Positions 52,924 through 61,622 of a stretch of DNA of 64,000 nucleotides are shown here, one piece after another. Both the position numbers and the translations under genes were made by a program. Where the stretch lies: positions 1 to 64,000 of the forward strand of contig CAZZKJ010000003.1 of NCBI GenBank assembly GCA_964654695.1, read 5' to 3'. A model generated the notes under the pieces. The model was not told the DNA's origin and did not search any database. It saw only the letters and a list, made by a program, of their open reading frames with translations. How positions within the stretch are numbered: the stretch's first letter is position 1; each line of letters opens with the position of its first letter. This DNA comes from CAZZKJ01 sp964654695 (GTDB lineage: Bacteria; Krumholzibacteriota; Krumholzibacteriia; WVZY01).

Positions 52924-53721
52924 ATGCATCCTACTTTGGTTGATCTGGGCAGATTTTCGATCCATTCTTACGGCTTTATGCTCGCCACAAGCTTTATGGT
53001 GGGAATATTTGTTGCCTCAAGACGAGCGCGCAAGTTTGGATTGGATCCCCAGCTAATCCTCGATTTGAGCGTTTATATAATTTTGTCGGCAGTAGTGGGT
53101 TCCCGTCTCGCTTACATAGTATTTCATCTGGAAGACTACAGGAATATTCTGGATGTATTCGCATTGTGGCAGGGGGGAGCCACATTATACGGCGGGCTGA
53201 TCCTGGCGGTGATGGTAAGCTTTATTTTCACATACAGGCGCGGTGTGTCTTTTTTGCTGGCAGCTGATGTCATAAGCCCGGCAATGGCCTTGGGGCTTGT
53301 GTTTACGCGGGTTGGATGTTTTTTGAGCGGGTGCTGTTTCGGAAAACCCACTACCATGCCCTGGGGTGTTATTTTCCCGCCCGGTTCGGCCGGCGGAATA
53401 TATGCCAGATCTTTTGCCTCCGGCCCCGTGGCGATCCATCCTACACAGATCTATTCGTCTGTTGGTGGATTGATTATGTTTATACTGCTCATGCTTATGG
53501 GCAATAAACTGGACAGGAAGGGCTCTACATTCGGAGCTTTTCTTCTGCTCTATGGTATTCACCGAACGGTAATAGATTTTTTCAGGCATTATGAAGCCAA
53601 CATGATAATACACGGCATGACTGTGAACCAGATTGTGAGCATAATGCTTTTTTCCCTGGGCTGTTTTCTCGTCTTGAGACGGGGAGACAAAAAACCGGAG
53701 GTAAGCATAGGGGAAGCTTGA
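52924..53721 (+). CDS. lgt: Prolipoprotein diacylglyceryl transferase
   Basis: Adds diacylglycerol from phosphatidylglycerol to the lipobox cysteine of prolipoproteins in the inner membrane. From ATG 52924 it is 265 residues and begins MHPTLVDLGRFSIHSYG, the normal Lgt start; an upstream TTG is not supported. Seven TM helices are expected. Signatures are GSRLAYIVFHLEDY, GGATLYGGLI, the Lgt signature region FTRVGCFLSGCCFGKPTTMPWGV, and HPTQIYSSVGGL. It is needed by lipoproteins such as the binding protein at 37670. Confidence 0.95.
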   Translation: MHPTLVDLGRFSIHSYGFMLATSFMVGIFVASRRARKFGLDPQLILDLSVYIILSAVVGSRLAYIVFHLEDYRNILDVFALWQGGATLYGGLILAVMVSFIFTYRRGVSFLLAADVISPAMALGLVFTRVGCFLSGCCFGKPTTMPWGVIFPPGSAGGIYARSFASGPVAIHPTQIYSSVGGLIMFILLMLMGNKLDRKGSTFGAFLLLYGIHRTVIDFFRHYEANMIIHGMTVNQIVSIMLFSLGCFLVLRRGDKKPEVSIGEA

Positions 53722-53816
53722 AAAATAAGATGCCGGCCTTCCCGGTGCCGTTCTCAAGCGAAGGCTGCTGCAATTTTCTTATGGCTGACGTTGTGAACCG
53801 GATGAAGAGGTGAGGG

Positions 53817-54758
53817 ATGATGAGTGTATGGAACGGTTCTCCGGTGGGTATGTGGGGCGCAAAAACGGCAGCGCACGGTGAGGCTGTCTGCGGCGCAATC
53901 TCACGAAAGATTATTGAAGCCCTGGATCTGACCTTCCAGTTGGTCGTTGATTTTTTCCTTCCCGACAGGTGTATTCTTTGTAAGAGACTGCGGTACGGCC
54001 CGGAAAAGCCGCGGGGAAACTCTTGCGGGCCAGAAGAGGCGGTGCTCCGGCCGGTTAAGCTCGATTTCGGCCCTGTGCGGCTGATAAATCATCCGCTCTG
54101 CTCAAAATGCGGAGACAGCCTGGAGAGGGCGCGCCGCGGGAGCGTAATCGGGTATATTCTCGAAGATGATTCAATACTTATAAGCAGAGGCGAGCGTTTT
54201 TGGTCGGGCATCACCGGCTGCGCGCCCGCCGGTATCCAATCGGGCTCCGGAGCCAATGAAAGACCATTGAGAGTGATTTCGCCTTTTATGATAAATGATA
54301 ACTTATTGCAAATAGTACGCTTATTCAAATATAGATCTTTCACCTCACTGTCTGCCATGATTGGCGGATCTATGGCCGGCGCCCTGAAGACGAATTCTCC
54401 CTCCGTAAGCAGCCACAGCCTGGTGGTGCCGGTGCCTTCGCACGATGTCGAAAGAAAAAAGCGCGGTTTTTCTCATACGTCGATTATCGCCGCGGCCCTG
54501 GGTGGGGCCGCAGGACTGGATTTATCTTTTTCCAGGCTGGTTAAAATACGCAGCACCCGCAGGCAGTCGAAGACTCCGCACGGACAAAGGGCGGATAATG
54601 TCCGGGGCGCCTTTAGGGCCGCCGGAGTTGCCGGACGGCACATTTTGCTCTTAGATGACATTGTGACCACCGGCGCGACCGCCGGTTCCTGTGCTTCGGC
54701 CCTTTTATCCGCCGGGGCGGCAGATGTAAAGGTAATATGTTTCGGCCGGGCTTTATAA
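53817..54758 (+). CDS. ComF-family phosphoribosyltransferase-like protein
   Basis: A 313-residue member of the ComF/GntX family. An N-terminal zinc-ribbon-like region has the cysteine pairs CILCKR and CSKCGD. The type I phosphoribosyltransferase fold follows, with VPVPSHDVERKKRGFSHTSIIA, RRQSKTPHGQRADNVRGAF and the PRPP-binding loop ILLLDDIVTTGATAGS. In naturally competent bacteria ComF aids DNA uptake; in others (GntX) the role is less clear, so competence is not implied. It is longer than usual (220-250) because of the N-terminal extension and an insertion between the cysteine pairs. Confidence 0.88.
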   Translation: MMSVWNGSPVGMWGAKTAAHGEAVCGAISRKIIEALDLTFQLVVDFFLPDRCILCKRLRYGPEKPRGNSCGPEEAVLRPVKLDFGPVRLINHPLCSKCGDSLERARRGSVIGYILEDDSILISRGERFWSGITGCAPAGIQSGSGANERPLRVISPFMINDNLLQIVRLFKYRSFTSLSAMIGGSMAGALKTNSPSVSSHSLVVPVPSHDVERKKRGFSHTSIIAAALGGAAGLDLSFSRLVKIRSTRRQSKTPHGQRADNVRGAFRAAGVAGRHILLLDDIVTTGATAGSCASALLSAGAADVKVICFGRAL

Positions 54759-54767
54759 CGCTTTAAC

Positions 54768-54796
54768 TTGACATAATGTATTGAGTTAAGTATCAT
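54768..54796 (+). promoter_or_regulatory. Near-consensus promoter of the glycolytic operon
   Basis: TTGACA at 54768-54773, 17-base spacer, TATCAT at 54791-54796. The predicted start near 54803 gives a leader of about 146 bases ahead of fba. Confidence 0.85.
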
Positions 54797-54885
54797 TCCT
54801 TCGTCTTGGTTTCAAGGTTCTGAGCGGGACCAAATGCGCAAAAGAACCGTTTACAGGAATTCTGCTATTTAATGAGTACCTCTGC

Positions 54886-54928
54886 CAAAAGGATATGTCC
54901 GTAGAATGAACGGCGGCAGATCCTTTTG
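54886..54928 (+). promoter_or_regulatory. Leader hairpin ahead of fba
   Basis: A perfect 9-base inverted repeat, CAAAAGGAT (54886-54894) and ATCCTTTTG (54920-54928), encloses an inner CCGT/ACGG pair. It lies 20 bases before the GTG start. It could be an attenuator, a stabilising 5' structure or a protein site; no long T-run follows, so a plain terminator is less likely. Confidence 0.5.
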
Positions 54929-54948
54929 ATTTAAGAAAGAGATCCGGA

Positions 54949-55863
54949 GTGCTTTGCAGCAGTAAAGATATTTTCATCGATGCTGAAGAAAAAAAATATG
55001 CCGTAGGGGCATTCAATATATCAAATCTCGAAGTCCTGCAGGCAGTAGTCGAAGCCGCTGAAGAAACCCGGTCTTCGGCTATAATAGCTCTGAGCGAGAG
55101 CGCTATTGAATACGGCGGATTCGAGAACCTGGTGAAAATGACCGGGACGGCGGCGGAAAACTCACGCTGCGCTTTCGCCGTACACCTCGATCACGGCCAA
55201 AACCGGGATTTAATAACGCGGTGCATTAAAGAGGGCTTTTCTTCAGTCATGTTTGATGGATCTTCCATGGTTTTTGATGATAACGCCGCCGCAACGAGGG
55301 ACGTTGTCGACCAGGCGCACAAATATGGAGTCTCCGTCGAGGGAGAGCTGGGCAGACTGGTTGGAATTGAAGACAATATAAAAGTCTCCGCCAAAGAGGG
55401 AGCTTTTACGGATCCCAAGCAGGCAAAGCGTTTCGTTGAACTGACCGGGGTGGATTCGCTTGCTGTGGCCGTCGGCACGTCGCATGGAGCATATAAATTC
55501 AAAGGCAAAGCAAGTCTGGATTTCGAAAAACTAAAGGAGATAAATGAATTAGTCGATATACCTTTGGTGCTGCACGGTGCCAGCGGTGTCTCTGAAGAAG
55601 CTGTTTCCAGGGCGCTGGCCGCGGGGGTTGATATCGAGGGAGCAAGAGGAGTTTCCGATGAAGCGATTAAACGGGCGATCGGACTGGGAGTGAGAAAAAT
55701 CAACATTGATACCGACATCCGGCTTGCATTTACTACAGCATTAAGGGAAACGCTTCAATCCGACCGAAAACTTTTTGATCCTCGGAAGATCTTTTCTCCG
55801 GTTAAAGATGCAGTACGCGCTATCGTGAAAAATAAAATGGAGCTTTTCAAAACGGGAAAATAA
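54949..55863 (+). CDS. fba: Class II fructose-bisphosphate aldolase
   Basis: Zinc-dependent aldolase splitting fructose 1,6-bisphosphate to dihydroxyacetone phosphate and glyceraldehyde 3-phosphate. It is 304 residues. Features are YAVGAFNISNLE, the catalytic/metal segment AVHLDHGQ, VEGELGRLVGIED, AVGTSHGAYKF, LVLHGASGV and KINIDTDIRLAFT. The GTG start at 54949 is used with a purine-rich upstream region. It is first in fba-gap-pgk-tpiA, transcribed from the promoter at 54768. Confidence 0.95.
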   Translation: MLCSSKDIFIDAEEKKYAVGAFNISNLEVLQAVVEAAEETRSSAIIALSESAIEYGGFENLVKMTGTAAENSRCAFAVHLDHGQNRDLITRCIKEGFSSVMFDGSSMVFDDNAAATRDVVDQAHKYGVSVEGELGRLVGIEDNIKVSAKEGAFTDPKQAKRFVELTGVDSLAVAVGTSHGAYKFKGKASLDFEKLKEINELVDIPLVLHGASGVSEEAVSRALAAGVDIEGARGVSDEAIKRAIGLGVRKINIDTDIRLAFTTALRETLQSDRKLFDPRKIFSPVKDAVRAIVKNKMELFKTGK

Positions 55864-55947
55864 CAAGAAACCAAAGTCAAGAAAATTTGCACAGATGGAA
55901 CACGTTCTTGCGAAGAAAGAAACGACAGACTCGATCAGGAGGACGAG

Positions 55948-56946
55948 ATGGCGGTAAAAGTAGCGATTAATGGGTTTGGGCGCATTGGCAGAATTGTTTA
56001 TCGCAACGCATGCGGCAAAAAAGGATTTGAAATAGTGGCGGTCAATGACCTCACTGATCCCGAAACTCTGGCTCATTTATTGAAATATGACAGTGTTCAT
56101 GGCCGTTTCCCGGCGGACGTGAAGGCGACAAAAAATGGATTGAAAGTCGGAGGTAAATCCCTGAGGGTTTTTGCTGAAAAAGATCCGGACAAGCTCCCAT
56201 GGGCCGGGCTTGGCGTGGATGTTGTGGTTGAGTCCACGGGAAGGTTCAGGGCAAGGAAAGATGCCGCCAGGCATCTGGAAGCCGGTGCCAAGAAAGTAAT
56301 GATTTCTGCTCCTTCCGGCGACGCGGATATAATGATCGTAATGGGGGTCAATCACCATAAATACAATAAGAAAAAACACCATATTATATCAACCGCCTCT
56401 TGCACGACAAACTGCCTTGCGCCGGTTGCGTCCGTATTGAATGATTCTTTCGGTATCAAATACGGATTGATGTCAACTATACATGCTTACACGAACGATC
56501 AGAATATTCTGGATTTTCCGCATAAAGATCTCAGACGCGCGCGCGCGGCAATGGTGTCGATGATTCCCACCACGACCGGTGCGGCTGCGGCGGTGGCAAA
56601 AGTCCTTCCGGAGCTCAAAGGCAAGCTGGATGGAATGGCCGTCCGCGTGCCGGTAGCGGACGGTTCGCTTGTCGATCTTACCGTGGAACTCAAGAAATCT
56701 GCTTCCGTCGAAGCCGTCAATCAGGAGATGAAGAAAGCCGCGCGGGGAAGACTGAAAGGAATTCTCGAATACACCGAGGACGAGATAGTATCTGTGGATA
56801 TTATTGGCAATCAACATTCTTCCATTTTCGATGCAAACGCTACTATGAAAGTAGGCTTGAGAATGTTCAAAGTGCTGTCATGGTATGATAATGAATTCGG
56901 TTATGCTTCACGGATGGTGGATATGTTGAAGCTACTTATGAAATGA
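55948..56946 (+). CDS. gap: Glyceraldehyde-3-phosphate dehydrogenase
   Basis: NAD-linked oxidation and phosphorylation of glyceraldehyde 3-phosphate. It is 332 residues with VAINGFGRIGRIVYRN (nucleotide site) and the catalytic cysteine in STASCTTNCLAPV. Other motifs are MSTIHAYTNDQNILD, the GTGAAAAVAKVLPELKGKLDG-like stretch TTGAAAAVAKVLPELKGK, and SWYDNEFGYASRMVDML at the end. AGGAGG precedes the ATG. It is followed by pgk after 12 bases. Confidence 0.97.
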   Translation: MAVKVAINGFGRIGRIVYRNACGKKGFEIVAVNDLTDPETLAHLLKYDSVHGRFPADVKATKNGLKVGGKSLRVFAEKDPDKLPWAGLGVDVVVESTGRFRARKDAARHLEAGAKKVMISAPSGDADIMIVMGVNHHKYNKKKHHIISTASCTTNCLAPVASVLNDSFGIKYGLMSTIHAYTNDQNILDFPHKDLRRARAAMVSMIPTTTGAAAAVAKVLPELKGKLDGMAVRVPVADGSLVDLTVELKKSASVEAVNQEMKKAARGRLKGILEYTEDEIVSVDIIGNQHSSIFDANATMKVGLRMFKVLSWYDNEFGYASRMVDMLKLLMK

Positions 56947-56958
56947 GAGTGACTTCTA

Positions 56959-58176
56959 ATGAAAAAACTCAACATTCGCAACTGCGATGTTACGGGAAAG
57001 CGCGTTTTGATGAGGGTGGATTTCAACGTTCCCATCGACGGCGATAAAAACATCACCGACGATACACGCATCAGGGCTTCGATCCCGACAATCAAGAATA
57101 TCGTGGACCGGGGCGGACGCCTGATTTTAATGAGTCATTTAGGGAGGCCGCGTGGACAGAGGGATGGGGGCTTGAGCCTGGCCCCGATAGCGTTCAAGCT
57201 GGGCGAGTTGATCGACAATCCCGTCAGGTTCGTTAAAGACTGTGTGGGAGATGAAGTGCGCCAAAAAGTATCCGCGCTCAATAATGGCGAAATACTGCTC
57301 CTTGAGAATTTGCGTTTTTATCCCGAAGAAGAGCAGAACGATTCCCAGTTCGCGAAGGAATTGGCGGACATGGGCGAGATCTATGTCAACGATGCTTTCG
57401 GAACCGCCCACAGGGCTCATGCATCGACATTCGGAACGGCCGGTTATTTCGATATAAGAGCGGGCGGATTCCTGATGGAAAAAGAGCTCGATGCCCTGGG
57501 CAGTGTTCTTGATGCCCCCAAGAGGCCTTTTGTAGCCGTTCTGGGTGGAGCCAAGATAAAAGGCAAAATCAATTTAATAAAATCGCTTCTGGACAAGGTG
57601 GACGTACTCCTGGTCGGAGGCGGGATGATGTACACTTTTTACAAAGCCAGCGGCCTGGAGATCGGCCACAGCATCTTCGATGCCGATTATCTGGATACAT
57701 GCAGGGCCGTCATGAATGAAACTCGAAAGGGACGTTCCAAGCTGCTTTTACCTGTTGACTGCATAGTAGCCGATCGGATAGACGATTCGTCTCCGACGAG
57801 GGAGGTATCCAGCGCCGATATTCCCGAAGATAAAATAGGAGTCGATATCGGTCCTAAGACCGTCAGCTTGTTCAAAAGCGAACTCTCAGCTGCCGGGACA
57901 ATCTTTTGGAACGGGCCAATGGGAATTTTCGAAAAACCCAATTTTGCTGAAGGCACCAAGGAAATAGCCCGCAGCATTGCCGGAGCCGCTGAAAAAGGCA
58001 CTGTTACAATTGCCGGCGGAGGAGATAGTGTTGCGGCTATAAATCTTCTGGGCATAGCGGATAAGTTCGGTCACATTTCGACAGGGGGTGGAGCGTCTCT
58101 CGAATTTATGGAAGGTAAGTCTCTTCCCGGCGTGGAAGCTCTATGCGATGTTGCCGGAGCTTCCTGCGACGCATAG
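56959..58176 (+). CDS. pgk: Phosphoglycerate kinase
   Basis: Makes ATP from 1,3-bisphosphoglycerate. It is 405 residues with KRVLMRVDFNVPIDG, LMSHLGRPRG, LLLENLRFYPEEE, NDAFGTAHRAHAST, VLGGAKIKGKI, NGPMGIFEKPNFAEGT and the nucleotide-binding AGGGDSVAAIN. Standard length and order of motifs. It is third gene of the glycolytic operon. Confidence 0.97.
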   Translation: MKKLNIRNCDVTGKRVLMRVDFNVPIDGDKNITDDTRIRASIPTIKNIVDRGGRLILMSHLGRPRGQRDGGLSLAPIAFKLGELIDNPVRFVKDCVGDEVRQKVSALNNGEILLLENLRFYPEEEQNDSQFAKELADMGEIYVNDAFGTAHRAHASTFGTAGYFDIRAGGFLMEKELDALGSVLDAPKRPFVAVLGGAKIKGKINLIKSLLDKVDVLLVGGGMMYTFYKASGLEIGHSIFDADYLDTCRAVMNETRKGRSKLLLPVDCIVADRIDDSSPTREVSSADIPEDKIGVDIGPKTVSLFKSELSAAGTIFWNGPMGIFEKPNFAEGTKEIARSIAGAAEKGTVTIAGGGDSVAAINLLGIADKFGHISTGGGASLEFMEGKSLPGVEALCDVAGASCDA

Positions 58177-58213
58177 CTGCTGTTGGATTTTAATAAATAC
58201 GGGGAAATGCATT

Positions 58214-58972
58214 ATGTTAAGAAAAAAGCTGATATCAGCTAATTGGAAAATGAATAAGACTATCGATGAATCCATCGATTTCGCCAATACACTTAAGCAG
58301 CATATCGATGGGTTAGGCGGCTGCGATTGCATCATATTTCCTCCTTTTTTATCGCTCTCCCATGTAGTCGAGGCCCTGAAAGGCACCTTGGTGGAAGTGG
58401 GGGCGCAAAATGTTTTTTACGAAACCGGCGGAGCGTTTACAGGCGAAATATCGGCCGGAATGATCAAGGATGCCGGTGCAGGTCACGTGTTGATCGGCCA
58501 TTCCGAGAGGCGTTGGGTAATAGGCGAAGAAAATGAGATTATCAGCCGAAAATTGAAAACGGCCCTGGATGCAGGAATAAAAGCGACTCTTTGCGTCGGC
58601 GAAAAATTATCCGAAAGGGAAGAAGGGAAAGCCGGCAAAGTTGTCGAAAGTCAGCTTGCATCAGCTCTTGCTGGTACGGGCAGAGAGGATATGCAGAGGG
58701 TTACAATCGCCTACGAGCCGGTTTGGGCTATTGGAACCGGAAAAACGGCGACGTCTGAAGATGCCGAGAAAATGCATGGTTTGATTCGCGGGTTTGCCGC
58801 CGGGCGTTTCGGAGATGATACGGCCGCAGAACTGCGTATACAGTACGGCGGAAGCGTCAAACCGGGTAACGCGGGTGATCTTCTCGGCAGGCCTGAAATA
58901 GACGGGGTCCTTATTGGAGGCGCCAGTCTGGAAGTTGATAGTTTTGTTGCGATTGCGCGGGCAGCGCTTTGA
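58214..58972 (+). CDS. tpiA: Triosephosphate isomerase
   Basis: Interconverts dihydroxyacetone phosphate and glyceraldehyde 3-phosphate. From ATG 58214 it is 252 residues, the family length, starting MLRKKLISANWKMNKTIDES. The catalytic residues are in VLIGHSERR (His), YEPVWAIGTGKTA (Glu) and the phosphate loop IQYGGSVKPGN. The frame is open upstream to 58088, but that would overlap pgk and is not supported. It is last enzyme of the operon. Confidence 0.97.
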   Translation: MLRKKLISANWKMNKTIDESIDFANTLKQHIDGLGGCDCIIFPPFLSLSHVVEALKGTLVEVGAQNVFYETGGAFTGEISAGMIKDAGAGHVLIGHSERRWVIGEENEIISRKLKTALDAGIKATLCVGEKLSEREEGKAGKVVESQLASALAGTGREDMQRVTIAYEPVWAIGTGKTATSEDAEKMHGLIRGFAAGRFGDDTAAELRIQYGGSVKPGNAGDLLGRPEIDGVLIGGASLEVDSFVAIARAAL

Positions 58973-58993
58973 TTGATCAATATGCTCATATTA

Positions 58994-59022
58994 TTGACGA
59001 TGCAGCGGTCTTATGTTAACCT
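58994..59022 (+). promoter_or_regulatory. Candidate promoter for secG/tRNA-Leu
   Basis: TTGACG at 58994-58999, 17-base spacer, TAACCT at 59017-59022 in the tpiA-secG gap. The -10 is weak; readthrough from the glycolytic operon is the alternative. Confidence 0.35.
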
Positions 59023-59041
59023 GAGCCGAGGATGATATAAA

Positions 59042-59416
59042 ATGGTACTCTACAAACTGATACTTGCCATCCATGTGATAGTTTGTTTCTCTTTAATAGT
59101 AGTTGTATTGCTCCAATCGAGCAAAGGCGGCGGGCTTGCCGGCGCGTTTGGAGGAGGCGGTGGGGGGCAGACTATATTCGGAGGGCAGGAGACAGCTACT
59201 TTTCTAAGTAAAGCGACTACTTATCTGGCCGTGCTGTTTATGGTTTTATCCCTGAGCCTTGCGTTCCTTTCATCAAAAAGAGATTCCAATAAAACCGATA
59301 ACATAACGGACCGCCGGGAGTCCGGACAGAATGAGGTAATTCCCAGGGGGCCGAGCGTGTCTGAAGTATTGGGCACAACCGCTGCCGATTCCATCCCGGA
59401 TGATACGGAGCAATAA
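59042..59416 (+). CDS. secG: Preprotein translocase subunit SecG
   Basis: Small inner-membrane subunit of SecYEG. It is 124 residues with two TM helices flanking the conserved loop VVVLLQSSKGGGLAGAFGGGG...QTIFGG, then ATYLAVLFMVLSLSLAFLSS. The C-terminal tail of about 40 residues is hydrophilic. The gap-pgk-tpi-secG order is common in bacteria. A leucine tRNA follows 13 bases later. Confidence 0.95.
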   Translation: MVLYKLILAIHVIVCFSLIVVVLLQSSKGGGLAGAFGGGGGGQTIFGGQETATFLSKATTYLAVLFMVLSLSLAFLSSKRDSNKTDNITDRRESGQNEVIPRGPSVSEVLGTTAADSIPDDTEQ

Positions 59417-59429
59417 ACCTTGCCGGCAT

Positions 59430-59517
59430 GCCGAGGTGGTGGAACTTGGTAGACACGCTGTCTTGAGGGGGCAGTAGACGAAAGTCTGTGCGGGTTCGAG
59501 TCCCGCCCTCGGCACCA
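59430..59517 (+). tRNA. tRNA-Leu (anticodon GAG)
   Basis: Complete cloverleaf with a 7-bp acceptor stem GCCGAGG/CCTCGGC. The anticodon stem CTGTC/GGCAG holds loop TTGAGGG with anticodon GAG at 59465-59467. A long variable arm (AGAC-GAAA-GTCT) is typical of tRNA-Leu. The T arm is CGGGTTCGAGTCCCG, and CCA is encoded (59515-59517). It reads CUC/CUU codons. Confidence 0.96.
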
Positions 59518-59605
59518 AATCCTCAGAATTTAATATTCTAAATAAATGTTCTCCATCCTGTTCAAACTATTGGGATTTTCAGTCCGAAATCCAGAGGTGG
59601 TTGCA

Positions 59606-61057
59606 ATGAGATCCTTATTTAATGACGATGGCATGATCCCTTCGGTCCGGAAGCAGGTTCGCCGCGTTTTTTTTCTGGTTATTATTGCGGCCGGAACGCA
59701 GTTATATGCCGGAGAAAGCAGTTCTGTAAGCTCGCCGCGTGATCAGCAATCTGTAAGCGTTACGGTTTATAACGACAATCTGGGATTGATCAAGGACGTA
59801 AGAAAGCTGGACATGCCAAAAGGTATTTTCTCGCTTGCTTTTGAAGGCGTCGCATCAGGCATCGATCCCACCAGTGTGAGTATAAGATCGCTTGATGATC
59901 CCGGTGCTTTGAATATCCTCGAGCAGAACTTCGAGTATGACCTCATCAGTCCCAAGAAGTTGATGGAAAAATATCTTGGCAAGGAAATCGAGCTTGTAAG
60001 TAAAACCACCGACGGCTTGAAAACCGATCGCGCGCGGTTGATTGGCACCGAAGGCGGTTATGTTTATGAAATAGAGGGCAAGATTGCCATTAATCCCGCC
60101 GGCAAGGTTGTGCTGCCCCGCCTGCCCGAGGGGTTGATTTCGAAGCCTTCGCTGATTTGGCTTCTGGATAACCGCGTTCGAAAACAAATGATTGAAGCCA
60201 GTTATCTCACTAAAGGCATATCCTGGCGGACTGATTATGTGATGGTTTTATCTGAGAATGATTCGCAAATGGATATGTCGGGTTGGATTACCGTAGCAAA
60301 CAGGAGCGGAGCTACTTATAAAAATGCTATTCTGAAACTCGTCGCGGGCGATGTGCACAGGGTGCAGCCAGAACAGCCGGCAAGAAGGCCGCCCGAAACT
60401 CTCGGTTTTGAAATGTCCAGGGGGCCTATCGTCAGGGAAAGCGCATTATTCGAATACCATATGTATTCCGTCGCGCGCAAAACTACTTTGAAGAATAATC
60501 AAACCAAGCAGATAAGAATGCTCGATGCGGCGGGCGTTCCGGTCTCCAAACAATATGTTTATACTCCAACGCGCCCGTATTTTTTCAGTACGATGGTTAA
60601 TCCGGATATATCCAAAAAGGTAGGCGTTTTTCTCAAATTCATGAATGAGAAAAAGAACGGTTTGGGTATGCCGCTTCCCAAAGGTGTGGTCAGAGTTTAT
60701 AAAAAGGATGATGACGGATCCCTGGAATTCCTGGGTGAAGACAGAATAGATCATACACCGGAAGATGAGAAGCTGAGGATCAAGATCGGCGAAGCCTTTG
60801 ATATTGTAGCAGAAAGGATTCAAACCGAATTCAGAAAATTCAAAAACTCGTTCGAATCAGCATACAAGATCACAATACGCAATCATAAGAAACAGGATAT
60901 CGTGGTTTCAGTCATCGAGAGGTTGGGGGGGGATTGGAAGATCGAGCAACAGTCGCATGAATATACAAAGGAATCGGCCTCCCGGGTCAGGTTCGATGTT
61001 CCGGTTAAATCCAAGGGGGAGTCGATATTGACATACAGGGTTGCGGTCAAACGCTAA
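59606..61057 (+). CDS. DUF4139 domain-containing exported protein
   Basis: A 483-residue protein with signal peptide (FFLVIIAAGTQLYAGES). The DUF4139-type organisation begins VTVYNDNLGLIKDVRKLDMPKG and continues with FEGVASGIDPTSVSIRS. The central part is YLTKGISWRTDYVMVLSENDSQMDMSGWITVANRSGATYKNA, and the C-terminal beta region includes RNHKKQDIVVSVIERLGGDWKI. The function of the family is not established. ATG 59606 is chosen because AGAGGTGG lies 5 bases upstream and it begins the signal region correctly; 59546 is an earlier in-frame ATG. A DUF4446 gene follows in 25 bases. Confidence 0.85.
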   Translation: MRSLFNDDGMIPSVRKQVRRVFFLVIIAAGTQLYAGESSSVSSPRDQQSVSVTVYNDNLGLIKDVRKLDMPKGIFSLAFEGVASGIDPTSVSIRSLDDPGALNILEQNFEYDLISPKKLMEKYLGKEIELVSKTTDGLKTDRARLIGTEGGYVYEIEGKIAINPAGKVVLPRLPEGLISKPSLIWLLDNRVRKQMIEASYLTKGISWRTDYVMVLSENDSQMDMSGWITVANRSGATYKNAILKLVAGDVHRVQPEQPARRPPETLGFEMSRGPIVRESALFEYHMYSVARKTTLKNNQTKQIRMLDAAGVPVSKQYVYTPTRPYFFSTMVNPDISKKVGVFLKFMNEKKNGLGMPLPKGVVRVYKKDDDGSLEFLGEDRIDHTPEDEKLRIKIGEAFDIVAERIQTEFRKFKNSFESAYKITIRNHKKQDIVVSVIERLGGDWKIEQQSHEYTKESASRVRFDVPVKSKGESILTYRVAVKR

Positions 61058-61082
61058 TACGCAAAGGAGATTTTGATCCGAT

Positions 61083-61592
61083 ATGGAAACGCTGCATTCT
61101 CTGACCGGATATGCCCTGGCTCATGCCGGCGCATTCATAATAATTCTTGGTGCGGTTTCCATCGCCGGATTGGTTTTTGGAACGACTTCATTACTGCGGT
61201 TCCGATCGATTTGCCGTCCATTGGAGAGTATCAAATCCAAAACCGGCGATAGAGGCGAATACATGCCCGTGATAGCCTCATCGATCGAGGACAACAGAAA
61301 AGCCATCGAAGACGTCGCTTCCGGAGTAGAACGGCTTCTGGATGAAAGCAGCAGTTACCTCAAGCACATAGGCCTGGTCCGTTATGATGCTTTCGATGAT
61401 GTCGGGGGCAAGCAAAGTTACTCATTATGTCTTCTGGACGGCGATAAAAACGGGTTTATTATTACTTACCTGACCGGGCATAATTTTACGAGGAGTTATG
61501 CCGTTGCAATCGATGCGGGTGCGCATTCCAGAAAGTTGAGCGAAGAAGAAATCCAGGCCTGCGCCGCCGCTGTTTCCGCCATGCAGCCTTGA
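61083..61592 (+). CDS. DUF4446 family protein
   Basis: A 169-residue membrane-anchored protein. One N-terminal TM (AFIIILGAVSIAGLVFG) is followed by a short coiled segment and the DUF4446 core HIGLVRYDAFDDVGGKQSYSLCLLDGDKNGFIIT and NFTRSYAVAIDAG. In Firmicutes relatives lie near chromosome-partition genes, but no function is established. AAAGGAG precedes the ATG. It converges with the MATE gene 30 bases away. Confidence 0.85.
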   Translation: METLHSLTGYALAHAGAFIIILGAVSIAGLVFGTTSLLRFRSICRPLESIKSKTGDRGEYMPVIASSIEDNRKAIEDVASGVERLLDESSSYLKHIGLVRYDAFDDVGGKQSYSLCLLDGDKNGFIITYLTGHNFTRSYAVAIDAGAHSRKLSEEEIQACAAAVSAMQP

Positions 61593-61622
61593 TTCGGCGG
61601 CGAACTCCCGGCTTCAATTGCT

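Noticed and set aside
55560..55720. Apparent internal repeat in the aldolase (HGASGVSEEAVSRAL followed by GARGVSDEAIKRAI)
   Set aside because: Class II aldolases such as the Thermotoga type normally have two similar phrases here (HGASSV... and GVPE...), so this is the standard family sequence, not a new duplication.
58088..58213. Upstream extension of triosephosphate isomerase
   Set aside because: It overlaps pgk; the conserved TPI start is at ATG 58214.
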